Shown: positions 26,114-35,717 of the stretch, piece after piece
Numbering within the stretch: the stretch's first letter is position 1
Layout: every line of letters begins with the position of its first letter
From: Clostridia bacterium
GTDB taxonomy: Bacteria; Bacillota; Clostridia; TANB77; CAG-508
NCBI GenBank assembly: GCA_017430135.1
Contig: JAFRNM010000005.1
Coordinates: 1 to 58,381, forward strand
Direction: 5' to 3'
DNA length: 58,381 nt
Translations under genes and position numbers: made by a program
Notes under the pieces: generated by a model
Told to the model about the DNA's origin: nothing
The model's database searches: none
Seen by the model: only the letters and a program-made list of their open reading frames with translations

Positions 26114-26617
26114 CTAATTTTCTAAATTCTCAATAGCTTTCTTTGCTTCTTCTTCTAAAATAGAAGTACAATGTGGACATCTTGTGGCTTTGTAAGAAAT
26201 TTCAGTCATACAATATCTACAAAGTTTAGTTTCTGGTTCTTTTTCTTCTTCATTAGCTTCTTCAGCTTTTTTACCTTTTCTACCTTTTAAAGGAACTTTG
26301 GCAGCTAATTTTTCTAATCTTTCTTTACTTTTCTTATTTGCTGTATTTACTGCTTTAACCATTATAAATAATACAAAAGCAACGATTAAGAAATTAATTA
26401 CTGCAGTTAAAAATGCACCATAATTTAAAGCTTGTCCTGAATCTCCAAGTGGAATAGTTCCTTGAACTTCAGTTCCACCAATTAAATTTAAAAGTGGTTG
26501 AATAAATGATGATGTAAGAGCTGAAACTATATCAGAAAAAGCTCCACCAATAATAACACCTATTGCTAAGTCCATAACATTTCCTTTAGAAATAAATTCT
26601 TTAAATTCCTTAAACAT
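26114..26617 (-). CDS. mscL: Large-conductance mechanosensitive channel with C-terminal zinc ribbon
   Basis: 167 residues. MFKEFKEFISKGNVMDLAIGVIIGGAFSDIVSALTSSFIQP is the MscL N-terminal and TM1 region, and a second TM follows (VINFLIVAFVLFIMVKAVN). Beyond the usual cytoplasmic helix a KGRKGKKAEEANEEEKE linker leads to CRYCMTEISYKATRCPHCTS, a four-Cys zinc ribbon. MscL usually has about 130-150 residues, so the ribbon is an addition. It protects against osmotic downshock. Confidence 0.9.
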   Translation of the reverse strand: MFKEFKEFISKGNVMDLAIGVIIGGAFSDIVSALTSSFIQPLLNLIGGTEVQGTIPLGDSGQALNYGAFLTAVINFLIVAFVLFIMVKAVNTANKKSKERLEKLAAKVPLKGRKGKKAEEANEEEKEPETKLCRYCMTEISYKATRCPHCTSILEEEAKKAIENLEN

Positions 26618-26696
26618 AAAATCTCCTCCATTTTCAAAATTCTATCTATATAATACGACAAAATCCGTTATTTGTCAATGCTTTTTAAAAGCAGAC

Positions 26697-26766
26697 TTTT
26701 TGGGACACTCTTAAAAATCAAGGTTTGATTAATCCGAACATTGATTTTTAAGAGTGTCCCAAAAAG
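26697..26766. repeat. GGGACACTC palindromic repeat, copy 2
   Basis: TTTTTGGGACACTCTTAAAA and its complement around a shorter stem, between mscL and rpiB. Confidence 0.8.
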
Positions 26767-26834
26767 TTTCAAAAAATTGTTGTAAAATAAAAAAAAGTGT
26801 GGTATATTGTAAAAAGTGAAAGGAGAGGGAAAAA

Positions 26835-27281
26835 ATGATAGCGCTTGGAAGTGACCATGGTGGTTATAAATTAAAAGAAGAAATTAAAAAATATTTAGAT
26901 GAAAAGGAAATAAAATATATAGATTTTGGAACATATAGTGAGGAAAGAACAGATTATCCAATCTATGCTAAAAAAGTAGCAGAATCAATTACAAAAGGTG
27001 AATGCGATAAGGGGATTTTGTGTTGTAGATCAGGGCATGGAGTGGCTATTGTTGCAAATAAATTTAAAGGAATAAGAGCTGCAAATTTAGATAGCGAAGA
27101 AACAGCAAGATTTGCAAAAGCAGATGATAATGTAAATGTTGTAACTCTAGGTGGAGACTATTTGACAGTTAATCAAGCAGTGTGTATAATAAGAGTATGG
27201 CTAGCTACAGAATTTAAACAGGGAAGATATCAAGAAAGAATACAAATGATTGAAGAAATAGAAAAAGAAAATATGAAATAA
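26835..27281 (+). CDS. rpiB: Ribose-5-phosphate isomerase B family protein
   Basis: 148 residues. MIALGSDHGGYKLKEEIKKY, the catalytic Cys region GILCCRSGHGVAIVANK and DDNVNVVTLGG match RpiB/LacA-type isomerases. The motif is usually CGTGIG; here it is CRSGHG, so another aldose phosphate substrate is possible. It precedes the TagO-type transferase by about 18 bp. Confidence 0.85.
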   Translation: MIALGSDHGGYKLKEEIKKYLDEKEIKYIDFGTYSEERTDYPIYAKKVAESITKGECDKGILCCRSGHGVAIVANKFKGIRAANLDSEETARFAKADDNVNVVTLGGDYLTVNQAVCIIRVWLATEFKQGRYQERIQMIEEIEKENMK

Positions 27282-27299
27282 AACTGGGGGAATGTGTAT

Positions 27300-28539
27300 A
27301 TGTGGGGGAACATTGCTATAGCATTCTTGCTAGCATTTATAGTTGCGTTTATGGCAACACCATATACAATAAAAATAGCAAAAAAAGTTGGAGCCGTAAG
27401 CGTAGAGAGTGGCTCAAGAAGAATGCATAATAGGGAAGTACCAAAATTTGGAGGACCTGCAGTAATAATTGGATTTTTAATTTCGGTTATATATCTAGTT
27501 ATAATTATGAGTATCGAAGGTAGTATAAGTCTATTTGGAGTAAAAGAATATGGACATAAGCTAATACGGATTGCTTTTAGGAATTATAGTTATTACAATT
27601 ACAGGAATTGTGGATGATATAAAAGATATTAAACCATTAACAAAGCTTGCAGGACAAACATTAGCAGCAGCAATAGCAGTTGCCTTTGGAATAAGAATTG
27701 AAGCAATATCTTGGGGCTGGATTGCAATGCCAGAGCTAAGTGAAATATTATCAATTGTATGTACAATGATATGGATTATAGGAATAACAAATGCAATAAA
27801 TTTAATAGATGGATTAGATGGTTTATCATCAGGAATTTCAGTTATTTCATCTGTTTCATTACTAATAATATTCTTACTAAATGGATCACCAACAATTTCA
27901 ATATTGTTGATAGCAGCCTTAGCAGGAGCGTTAGTAGGATTTATACCATTTAATTTTTCACCAGCCAAAACATTTATAGGAGATACTGGTTCAAACTTTT
28001 TAGGGTATACAATATCAATTATTGCAATACTGGGGGTAGCCAAAACTTATACAGCATTTGTAATTGTATTACCAATAATAGTTCTTGCAGTTCCAATATT
28101 TGATACACTTTGGGCAATAGTAAGAAGAATAAAAAATGGAAAATCAATAAAAGCAATAGTAAGCGCAGATGCAGGACATCTACATCATAGATTGGTTAGA
28201 AAAGGTTTTAGCCAAAAACAAGCAGTATTAATTTTATATGGAATAAGTGCAGCATTTGGACTATTTGCAATCATATTATTTGATAGTGGAATATGGAAAG
28301 CATTATCATTCTTACTAATGGTAATAGTTGCAATAGCATTGGGGTATAAAAATTTTGTAAAAGAAAAAACAACAGATAGCGAAAATTATGTATGTTCAGA
28401 ATGCAAATACATTTATAATCCAAAATATGGAAACGAAAAAGCTGGAATAAAGCCAGGAACAAATTTTAGCGATTTACCAGATGATTGGGTATGCCCAGTA
28501 TGTGGAGAAAGTAAAATAGTTTTTGAAAGACAAGAATAA
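27300..28539 (+). CDS. TagO/WecA-type phosphosugar transferase fused to rubredoxin; +1 frameshift at CGG 27567-27569
   Basis: ATG 27300 follows GGGGG. The N-terminus ([39 protein letters not shown]) and the core ([59 protein letters not shown]) define an undecaprenyl-phosphate GlcNAc-1-P transferase with multiple membrane helices. The two halves are in different frames; skipping the C of CGG gives [18 protein letters not shown]. The last 50 residues ([40 protein letters not shown]) are a complete rubredoxin iron site. That fusion is unusual; its role may be redox sensing or electron transfer at the membrane. Confidence 0.9.
27567..27569 (+). other. In-frame CGG, inferred +1 frameshift site 6
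   Basis: CTA ATA CGG ATT. Skipping C gives ATA GGA TTG CTT TTA GGA ATT: IGLLLGI, the typical membrane helix with Gly in this family. Confidence 0.88.
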
Positions 28540-28544
28540 AGTAA

Positions 28545-28582
28545 TAAAAGAAAAAATCAATCAGTTTTGATTGATTTTTTCT
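28545..28582. terminator. Bidirectional terminator
   Basis: AAAAAATCAATCA and TGATTGATTTTTT pair between convergent genes. The shifted frame of the minus-strand gene stops at its edge (28561-28563). Confidence 0.75.
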
Positions 28583-29437
28583 TGCTTTAATGTAAATTCT
28601 TTATTATTCAAGTACTCCAATTCATAACTAGGTGTAACAAAATTAAATTTTAATTTATAACTTGTAAGCATTTGATATTTTTTATTAAACTTTTTGTTAA
28701 TATCATTTTTACCATATTTTCCGATCGCCAATAATAGGCAAACCAATATGAGCCAAATGAGCTCTAATTTGGTGAGTTTTTCCTGTTTCTATTTCTATAT
28801 CCAAAAGGCAAGTATTATTTTTTCTTTTTTCTAAAACACTATAGGTTGTTATAATTTTTTGATATCCTTTTTTAAAATCATCTGAAATATAAACCATAGA
28901 TTTTTTATTATCTTTAAATAAATAAGCTTCTAATCTTTTCTTGTTTTCCTTTGGAATACCGTAAACTAAAGCTAAATAGTGTTTTTCTATTTCATGATTT
29001 TTAAATTTATTTAGTAAAATATTTAAAGCACTTTCAGTTTTAGCAAATAAAACAAGACCAGTTGTATTTCTATCTAATCTGTGGCATGGCATAGGTTTAA
29101 ATGAAGAATCACTATATTTTACATGAACAGCGCTTGTTAAACTATTATCACCAGTTACTTCAATATTTACAGGCTTATTTATAATCAAAATATTTTCATC
29201 CTCAAAAAAAATATCCATATTCAAATTATTTTCAAGCAAATCATCTGCAATATAAACTAAGATTTCATCATTAAGATGTACTAAAACATTATCATTTACG
29301 CGCTTGCCGTTTATTTTGATATCTTTCTTTCGCAAAGTTTTATATAGCAAATTTGTTGTAAGATTTGGAATACTATCTTGTAAAAACTTATTTAATTTTT
29401 TTCCATCATATTTTTCATTTACAATTAACTTTTTCAT
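28561..29437 (-). CDS. RluA-family pseudouridine synthase; +1 frameshift at CGG 28721-28723
   Basis: MKKLIVNEKYDGKKLNKFLQ begins an S4-type domain. CHRLDRNTTGLVLFAKTESA holds the catalytic Asp motif (HRLDxxTSG type) and KTHQIRAHLAHIGLPIIGD the late motif. The unshifted frame ends at GDRKIW. Skipping the C of CGG gives GDGKYGKNDINKKFNKKYQM and about 50 more residues, matching the usual family ending (GDxKYG, then a final strand). It modifies uridines in rRNA or tRNA; the precise target is unknown. Confidence 0.88.
28721..28723 (-). other. In-frame CGG, inferred +1 frameshift site 7
   Basis: On the minus strand GGC GAT CGG AAA. Skipping C gives GGC GAT GGA AAA TAT GGT: GDGKYG, a family hallmark. 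Confidence 0.9.
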
Positions 29438-29473
29438 ACTATTATTATACATTATTGAATAGTATATGTAAAG

Positions 29474-29605
29474 CTGATATATAATGTTTTTTGTGAACGC
29501 TGTGGGGACCGACAAATTAGAAAGCCTTATAAAAAAGTTTTGAAGAACTTTTTTATATAGGATTTCTTATGCAGTTGGGGGAGAACCAAAAACATTATAT
29601 ATCAG
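29474..29605. repeat. Intergenic palindrome-flanked element, copy 3
   Basis: CTGATATATAATGTTTT and its complement flank a core with GTGGGGACCG and AAAGCCTT (shared with copy 2) and an inner AAAAAGTT/AACTTTTT hairpin. Confidence 0.65.
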
Positions 29606-29688
29606 TTTAATAAAATAATAATAATAAAGGGTAGAAAAAAAATAACAAGTATGATATAGTTATAAAAAATTAACAGGGAGGAATAACT

Positions 29689-32406
29689 TTGGCAAAATTA
29701 GTTTTAATAGATGGAAATAGTATAATGAATAGAGCCTTTTATGGTATAATGGGAAATAAAATGCTATCTAATAATGGAGTACACACAAATGCAGTATATG
29801 GATTTTTGGCAATATTATTTAAATTGATAGAAGATAAAAATCCGGAATACATGGTAGTTGCATTTGATTTAAAAGCTCCAACAGCAAGGCATAAAATGTA
29901 TGAAGGGTATAAAGCAAATCGCCATGGAATGCCAGATGAACTAGCAGAGCAAATGCCTATAATTAAAGAAGTTTTAAGAGCAATGAATATAGATATAGTG
30001 GAAATGGAAGGATATGAAGCTGATGATGTTTTAGGAACATTGTCTCGTTATGGAGAAAAGCAAGGACTAGATGTAACAATACTTTCAGGAGACAGAGACA
30101 CATTTCAACTTGCAACAGATAAGGTAACAATTAGAATTCCAAGAACAAAAGCAGGAAAAACAGAAACAGAAGAATTCAATGCAGATAAAATAAAAGAAGT
30201 ATATGGATTAGAGCCAAAACAACTAATAGAAGTAAAAGGTTTACAAGGAGATACTTCAGATAATATTCCTGGAGTGCCAGGAATAGGCGAAAAAACAGCA
30301 CTTTCTTTAATACAAAAATATGGATCAATCGAAAAATTATATAATTTAATAGAAAAAGGAGAAGACGATTTAAAAGGAAAACAAAGAGAGAAAATAGTAG
30401 AAAATAAGGAATTAGCTGAACTTTCTAGAACGCTCGGAACTATAAATTTAGAAGTACCAATTCAAGATACTTTAGAAAATTTTAAAGTAGAGGAATGGGA
30501 CAAATTAAAAGTTTTAGAACTTTTTAAGGAATTGAACTTTAATAGATATATAGAAAGATTTGAGTTAAAAGACGGAGAGCAACCAAAACAAGATTTAAAG
30601 GATTTATTTAAAATAAAAGAACTACAAATAGATGAAATAATAAAAATATTAGAAAATCAAGATGAAATGATATATTTTATAGGAACAAAACAAGATGAAA
30701 ATTTAGAAAAGATAATAAAAGAAAAAATAGTTAATATTGCTATATATTTATCTAGTCAAAACCAAGTGATTTATGCCAATATAGAAGATGAAAAAGAAAT
30801 TTTAAAATTAAAAGAGGTATTTGAAAGTAAAAAAATCAAAAAAATAGGAATAAACTTAAGCAGAGACTATATTTTATTAAAACAACTTGGAATAACATTT
30901 GCAGGAATAGATTACGATATTTCAATTGCAAGTTATATATTAGACCCAACGGAGAATAAAATTACTCTAATAAAATTGGCTAATAATTTTTTGAATTTAG
31001 ATATAGACGAATATTTAAGCTCAAATGGGGCAGAAGAAAAAAAGGAAGAACAAATAAATCTATTCAGCATGGGAGAAGAAAAACAAGAAAATGAGGCAGA
31101 TACAGCAAAATTTGAAACTAGTGTAAATGCATATGCAATTTCAAAAATAAGAGAGGTTACATTAAAGAAATTAGAAGAAATAAATGCAGTTGATTTATTT
31201 AGAAATATAGATATGCCAACAGTTGAAGTATTGTCAGACATGCAATGGAATGGTATGTATGCAGACGAAAAAGCTTTAAATGAATTCGGGGCAGAACTAA
31301 AACAAAATATAGAAAGATTGACAAAAGAAATATATGAATTAGCAGGAGAAGAATTTAATATAAATTCAACAAAACAGCTTGGAGTAATACTTTTTGAAAA
31401 AATGAAATTAAAAGTTATAAAAAAGACTAAAAGTGGATATTCAACAGATGTAGATGTTTTAGAAAAATTAAGAAAAGAAGATCCAATTATTGAAAAAATA
31501 TTGGAATATAGGCAATTGATGAAATTAAATTCAACTTATGTAGAAGGCTTAAAACCATTTATAAACGCAAAAACAAAAAGAATTCATTCATTCTTTCATC
31601 AAACAATTACGGCAACAGGAAGAATAAGTTCAACAGAGCCTAATCTTCAAAACATCCCAACAAGATTTGAGTTGGGAAAAAGGGTAAGGAAAATCTTTGA
31701 ACCTGCTGAAGGAAAGGTTTATATAGATAGCGATTATTCACAGATTGAATTAAGAGTTTTAGCACATATTTCAAAAGATGAACATATGATACAAGCATTT
31801 AAAAATGATGAGGATATTCATAAACAGGCAGCTTCCAAAGTATTTAAAACACCAATAGATGAGGTAACTCATGAGCAAAGAAGTAATGCTAAAGCTGTAA
31901 ATTTTGGAATTGTTTATGGGATAAGTGATTATGGCTTATCAGAGCAATTAGGAATTCCTGTAAAACTTGCAAAACAATACATCCAGGAATATTTGGAACA
32001 GTATTCTGGAATAAAGAATTTTATGGATAGTATCACAGAAAGTGCAAAAGAAAAGGGATATGTCGAAACTCTTTATAATAGAAGAAGATACATTCCAGAA
32101 TTAAAATCTAACAATTATATGGTAAGACAATTTGGCGCGCGAGCTGCAATGAATACACCTATTCAAGGAACAGCGGCAGATATCATGAAAATTGCTATGA
32201 TTAATGTATATCGTGAGTTAAAAAATAGAGGATTACAATCTAAAATAGTTTTACAAGTTCACGATGAAATGATGATAGAGGCTCCAATTTCAGAAGCAGA
32301 AGAAGTCAAACAAATTGTTAAAGAACAAATGCAAAACGCTGCTAAACTTGATGTACCTCTAGTAGCACAAATTTCAGAGGCTTGTAATTGGTACGACTGT
32401 AAGTAA
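29689..32406 (+). CDS. polA: DNA polymerase I
   Basis: 905 residues with TTG start after GGGAGG. The 5'-3' exonuclease domain (1-290) has LVLIDGNSIMNRAFYGI, GYEADDVLGTLSR and GDTSDNIPGVPGIGEKTA. The middle 3'-5' exonuclease-like domain lacks the DxE metal motif and looks inactive, as in other Firmicutes. The polymerase domain has DSDYSQIELRVLAHIS, NAKAVNFGIVYGISDYGL and LQVHDEMMIEAP. It performs repair and Okazaki-fragment processing. Confidence 0.97.
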   Translation: MAKLVLIDGNSIMNRAFYGIMGNKMLSNNGVHTNAVYGFLAILFKLIEDKNPEYMVVAFDLKAPTARHKMYEGYKANRHGMPDELAEQMPIIKEVLRAMNIDIVEMEGYEADDVLGTLSRYGEKQGLDVTILSGDRDTFQLATDKVTIRIPRTKAGKTETEEFNADKIKEVYGLEPKQLIEVKGLQGDTSDNIPGVPGIGEKTALSLIQKYGSIEKLYNLIEKGEDDLKGKQREKIVENKELAELSRTLGTINLEVPIQDTLENFKVEEWDKLKVLELFKELNFNRYIERFELKDGEQPKQDLKDLFKIKELQIDEIIKILENQDEMIYFIGTKQDENLEKIIKEKIVNIAIYLSSQNQVIYANIEDEKEILKLKEVFESKKIKKIGINLSRDYILLKQLGITFAGIDYDISIASYILDPTENKITLIKLANNFLNLDIDEYLSSNGAEEKKEEQINLFSMGEEKQENEADTAKFETSVNAYAISKIREVTLKKLEEINAVDLFRNIDMPTVEVLSDMQWNGMYADEKALNEFGAELKQNIERLTKEIYELAGEEFNINSTKQLGVILFEKMKLKVIKKTKSGYSTDVDVLEKLRKEDPIIEKILEYRQLMKLNSTYVEGLKPFINAKTKRIHSFFHQTITATGRISSTEPNLQNIPTRFELGKRVRKIFEPAEGKVYIDSDYSQIELRVLAHISKDEHMIQAFKNDEDIHKQAASKVFKTPIDEVTHEQRSNAKAVNFGIVYGISDYGLSEQLGIPVKLAKQYIQEYLEQYSGIKNFMDSITESAKEKGYVETLYNRRRYIPELKSNNYMVRQFGARAAMNTPIQGTAADIMKIAMINVYRELKNRGLQSKIVLQVHDEMMIEAPISEAEEVKQIVKEQMQNAAKLDVPLVAQISEACNWYDCK

Positions 32407-32418
32407 GGAGAAAAAATA

Positions 32419-32991
32419 TTGAAGAAAATTATTAAATTATTACTAATTTTAGTTATTATTGTTGGGCTAGCATTTGCTTTAGATGTGCCAACAAAAGTAA
32501 TGAAATTATTATACCCAATAAAATATGAGAATTTTGTAGAAGAAAATTCAAAAAAATATAATATAGATAAATACTTAATATATGCTGTAATAAAGGCAGA
32601 AAGCAATTTCAATGAAACAGCAGAATCGCGTGAAGGGGCAAAAGGACTAATGCAACTAATGGATAATACTGCAAAAGATATATTAAAAAAAACTGATGAA
32701 ATTCCGATAAAAGAAGATGAACTAAAATCAAAAATTCTAGAACCTCAATACAATATTGCGCTTGGTACAAAATATATATCTTTGTTGTTAGAACAATATG
32801 GAAACTTAGAATTAGCTTTAGCTGCTTATAATGCTGGAATTGGAAATGTAAATAATTGGGTAGAACAAGGAATTATCCAAAAAGATGGTTCAGACATTGA
32901 AAACGTTCCATTCAAAGAAACTAATAATTATGTAAGAAAAATTTTAAGAGATTATAAAATATATAAAGAACTATATGAAAAAAATAAATAG
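32419..32991 (+). CDS. Membrane-anchored lytic transglycosylase (SLT family)
   Basis: 190 residues, TTG start after AAGGAG, 12 bp behind polA. N-terminal helix, then LIYAVIKAESNFNETAESREGAKGLMQLM with catalytic Glu and ELALAAYNAGIGNVNNWV. It cleaves peptidoglycan glycan strands. The usual coaE between polA and this gene is absent. Confidence 0.9.
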   Translation: MKKIIKLLLILVIIVGLAFALDVPTKVMKLLYPIKYENFVEENSKKYNIDKYLIYAVIKAESNFNETAESREGAKGLMQLMDNTAKDILKKTDEIPIKEDELKSKILEPQYNIALGTKYISLLLEQYGNLELALAAYNAGIGNVNNWVEQGIIQKDGSDIENVPFKETNNYVRKILRDYKIYKELYEKNK

Positions 32992-33081
32992 ATTCAATTG
33001 ATATTTTAATAAAAAAGTGATATAATATAAGCATTAAACAGCAAAACCAGAGAAATACGAATCAATGGAGGTTTGATATTT

Positions 33082-33375
33082 ATGTTTGGAAAATTTAAGC
33101 TTAAACGGTTAAGCAATGACGAATTTGTACATTTTATTGTCAATGAGGCTAGGGAAGAGTACAGGAAATCTTTGGAAGAAAGATGGCCTGAAGCTGTTCC
33201 ATCATTGGGCATACCGTATGGTAAATACGAGTGGGAGAGGTTAATGCAGAATATGTATTTATTAATGCGTTATGCTTACCAGATGAACCTTAATGTAGAA
33301 ATAATGAAAGGTCATGTTTCGGAAAGATATCTCAAGTATTCCTATATATATTATGAGAATCTGGATGTAGATTAA
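33082..33375 (+). CDS. Hypothetical 97-residue protein of atypical composition
   Basis: ATG 33082 follows GGAGG. MFGKFKLKRLSNDEFVHFIV is followed by an aromatic-rich helical body (MQNMYLLMRYAYQMNLNVEIM). GC content is clearly higher than its neighbours. It has its own terminator and probably its own promoter. Codon 9 is an in-frame CGG (33106-33108); skipping its C would terminate immediately, so here CGG must be a triplet if the protein is made. With 21265-21483 it is the exception to the frameshift pattern. Confidence 0.5.
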   Translation: MFGKFKLKRLSNDEFVHFIVNEAREEYRKSLEERWPEAVPSLGIPYGKYEWERLMQNMYLLMRYAYQMNLNVEIMKGHVSERYLKYSYIYYENLDVD

Positions 33376-33385
33376 AGAAAAACTC

Positions 33386-33425
33386 TGGACAAAGGCTGGC
33401 ATTTGCTGGCCTTTTATAAATTTTT
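33386..33425 (+). terminator. Terminator
   Basis: AAGGCTGGCA, TT, TGCTGGCCTTTT hairpin after the atypical small gene. Confidence 0.7.
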
Positions 33426-33445
33426 AAAAAATTTATAAAAAACTA

Positions 33446-33474
33446 TTGACAAAAATAATAAAAACCTTTATAAT
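33446..33474 (+). promoter_or_regulatory. Promoter of the tRNA-Gly pair
   Basis: TTGACA 33446-33451, 17-bp spacer, TATAAT 33469-33474. Confidence 0.8.
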
Positions 33475-33494
33475 CTATAATTGTCAAGGGAAAT

Positions 33495-33568
33495 GCAGGT
33501 GTAGTTCAATGGTAGAACCTTAGCCTTCCAAGCTAATGACGTGGGTTCGATTCCCACTACCTGCTCCA
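33495..33568 (+). tRNA. tRNA-Gly (anticodon TCC), copy 1
   Basis: 74 nt with encoded CCA. Acceptor GCAGGTG/TACCTGC, anticodon stem TTAGC/GCTAA with loop CTTCCAA (seven bases, anticodon TCC), T arm GTGGG/CCCAC, discriminator T. The loop is normal in size, so this is not an obvious four-base decoder. Confidence 0.97.
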
Positions 33569-33588
33569 CAAAATTTAATAATACACTT

Positions 33589-33662
<74 letters not shown>

Positions 33663-33663
33663 T

Positions 33664-33694
33664 AAAAAACACTAATTTAATTAGTGTTTTTTTA
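33664..33694 (+). terminator. Terminator after the tRNA genes
   Basis: AAAAACACTAAT, TTA, ATTAGTGTTTTTTT. Confidence 0.8.
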
Positions 33695-33740
33695 GTTTCT
33701 TTTTTAACAATTCTTCATATAATAAAATAATGGAGGAAAT

Positions 33741-34461
33741 ATGAGTATTATTTATTCAAGACCTAGACTAAGATTGCCTAAATTTGTATATTATAAAAAT
33801 AAAAGAAGAATTGCTAATCAGAAAAATACAAGAAGAACAAAACTCATCTTAATTGTATTTATAGCATTTGCGACTTTGAAAATTGTTATAGATGCAGTTG
33901 AACCAGTATTTACAACATTATGTGAGAATAAAGCAATATCTCTTGCTACAATCATTTCAAATAAAAAAGCGACAGAAGTAATGAAAGAACATAACTATGA
34001 TGATTTTTTTACAATTGAAAAAAACCAAGATGGAACTGTTTCGCTTTTAAAAGCGAATGTTGTGCCTATAAATCAAATAACATCAGATATTGCGGTCAGA
34101 ATTCAGGAAGAAATAAATAACCAGGGAAGAGATGATGTAGGTATAGCGCTTCGGAACATTTACGGGTATGAAACTATTGGCAGGACATGGACCAATAATA
34201 CCTATAAAAATATCTTCAATAGGAAATATAAATACAGATTTAAAAAGTGAATTTTCCTCAAAAGGAATAAATCAAACATTACATAGAGTATATTTAAAAG
34301 TAGAATGTGAGTTAAGTATATTAACACCATTTAAAAACATAACTAAAAAAATAACAAATCAGATCTTAATAGCTGAAAATGTGATAGTTGGCCATATTCC
34401 AGAAACATATTACAACTTAGAAGGCCTAAGCAGTGATGATGCGATGGAAGTTATGCAATAA
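33741..34461 (+). CDS. yunB: YunB sporulation protein; +1 frameshift at CGG 34152-34154
   Basis: RBS TGGAGG. N-terminal basic segment, one membrane helix (LILIVFIAFATLKIVIDAV), then the YunB domain (DGTVSLLKANVVPINQITSD). The first frame drifts to NIYGYETIG and stops near 34250; the +1 frame carries KISSIGNINTDLKSEFSSKG, the YunB C-terminal half. Skipping the C of CGG gives ALGTFTGMKLLAGHGPIIPI, where Gly-x-x-x-Gly and the GPxIPIK motif are typical. It is a sporulation protein of unclear biochemical role. Confidence 0.88.
34152..34154 (+). other. In-frame CGG, inferred +1 frameshift site 8
   Basis: GCG CTT CGG AAC. Skipping C gives CTT GGA ACA TTT ACG GGT: LGTFTG, matching the YunB consensus in which the first residue after Leu is Gly. 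Confidence 0.9.
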
Positions 34462-34481
34462 TGAATAAAATATAAAAAAAT

Positions 34482-34602
34482 GAATTTGGATTTTGGGACA
34501 CCCTTGAATTTTGGGACACTCTTAAAAATCCAGGTTTCTTGAAAACCTGGATTTTTAAGAGTGTCCCAAAATTCAAGGGTGTCCCAAATTTATTCCCAAA
34601 TT
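34482..34602. repeat. GGGACACTC palindromic repeat, copy 3
   Basis: TTTGGGACACCCTTGAAT and TTTTGGGACACTCTTAAA with their complements around an AAATCCAGGTTT stem. Same plan as copy 1. Confidence 0.8.
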
Positions 34603-34632
34603 CAAAAAACTTCAAAAAATAATAAAAAATAC

Positions 34633-34660
34633 TTGACATTTTCTATTATTTTAGTATAAT
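34633..34660 (+). promoter_or_regulatory. Promoter of the gpx cluster
   Basis: TTGACA 34633-34638, 16-bp spacer, TATAAT 34655-34660. Confidence 0.7.
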
Positions 34661-34710
34661 TATATTGCATACAATTTAATTATATAAAATATAAAAAGGG
34701 GGGTTTTATT

Positions 34711-35250
34711 ATGAACATATATGATTTAAAAGCTAAAAATGGAAAAGGAGAAGAAGTAAGCTTCGAACAATATAAAGGAAAGGTATTACTAATAGTAAAT
34801 ACAGCAACAGGGTGTGGATTTACACCACAATATGAAGGATTAGAAAATATGTATAAAAAATATCATGAAAAAGGATTAGAAATTTTAGATTTTCCATGTA
34901 ATCAATTTGGAAATCAAGCACCAGGATCAGATGAAGAAATACATGAATTTTGCACATTAAAATATAATACAACATTTGGTCAATTTGCAAAAGTAGATGT
35001 AAATGGAGAAAATGAAAGCGAAGTTTGGAAATATTTAAAATCTCAAAAAGGATTTGAAGGATTCCCAGGATTAAAAGGAAAGGTTTTAATTCCAATAGCC
35101 AAAGCGATGGATAAAGATTATAAAAATAATAGTAATATAAAATGGAACTTTACAAAATTTTTAGTAGATAGAGAAGGAAATGTAGTAGAAAGATTTGAAC
35201 CAACAGTTGAGCCAAAGGATATTGAGAAGAAGGTAGAAGAATTATTATAA
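34711..35250 (+). CDS. Glutathione-peroxidase-type thiol peroxidase
   Basis: 179 residues, RBS GGGGGG. VNTATGCGFTPQYEGLENMY carries the active-site Cys where animal enzymes have selenocysteine. FPCNQFGNQAPGSDEEIHEF holds the second conserved motif and WNFTKFLVDREG the catalytic Trp region. In bacteria such enzymes are usually reduced by thioredoxin, which is encoded nearby at 36714. Confidence 0.93.
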   Translation: MNIYDLKAKNGKGEEVSFEQYKGKVLLIVNTATGCGFTPQYEGLENMYKKYHEKGLEILDFPCNQFGNQAPGSDEEIHEFCTLKYNTTFGQFAKVDVNGENESEVWKYLKSQKGFEGFPGLKGKVLIPIAKAMDKDYKNNSNIKWNFTKFLVDREGNVVERFEPTVEPKDIEKKVEELL

Positions 35251-35263
35251 GAGGGATTAGTAA

Positions 35264-35698
35264 ATGAAAGAAAATTATGATAGTTTAAAATTGCAAAATC
35301 AGCTTTGTTTCCCACTATATGCTTGTGCAAAAGAGGTTACCAAAAGATATCAACCTTTATTAAATGAAATAGATTTAACATATACACAATATATAGTAAT
35401 GATGGTTTTGTGGGAGCAAAAACAAATTAATGTAAAACATTTAGGAGAAATGTTATTTTTAGATTCTGGAACACTTACACCACTTCTAAAAAAACTAGAA
35501 GTAAAAGGATATATAACAAGAACAAGAAATGAACAAGATGAACGTAGTGTAATAATTTCTGTAACGCAAAAAGGTATAGATTTAAGAAAAAAAGCAAAAG
35601 ATATACCAGAAGAAATAGGAAAATGCGTAAATTTAACACAAGAAGAAGCAGTTACACTTTATAAAATATTATATAAAATTTTAGATAAAATAAATTAA
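35264..35698 (+). CDS. MarR/OhrR-type regulator
   Basis: 144 residues. LCFPLYACAKEVTKRYQPLL with an early Cys, LTYTQYIVMMVLWEQ and the winged helix KKLEVKGYITRTRNEQDERSV match OhrR-type peroxide sensors of the MarR family. The Cys near residue 19 fits the redox-sensing Cys of OhrR. It lies 13 bp after the peroxidase gene, which it probably regulates. Confidence 0.88.
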   Translation: MKENYDSLKLQNQLCFPLYACAKEVTKRYQPLLNEIDLTYTQYIVMMVLWEQKQINVKHLGEMLFLDSGTLTPLLKKLEVKGYITRTRNEQDERSVIISVTQKGIDLRKKAKDIPEEIGKCVNLTQEEAVTLYKILYKILDKIN

Positions 35699-35717
35699 TT
35701 TAGTTTAATTTAATAAT

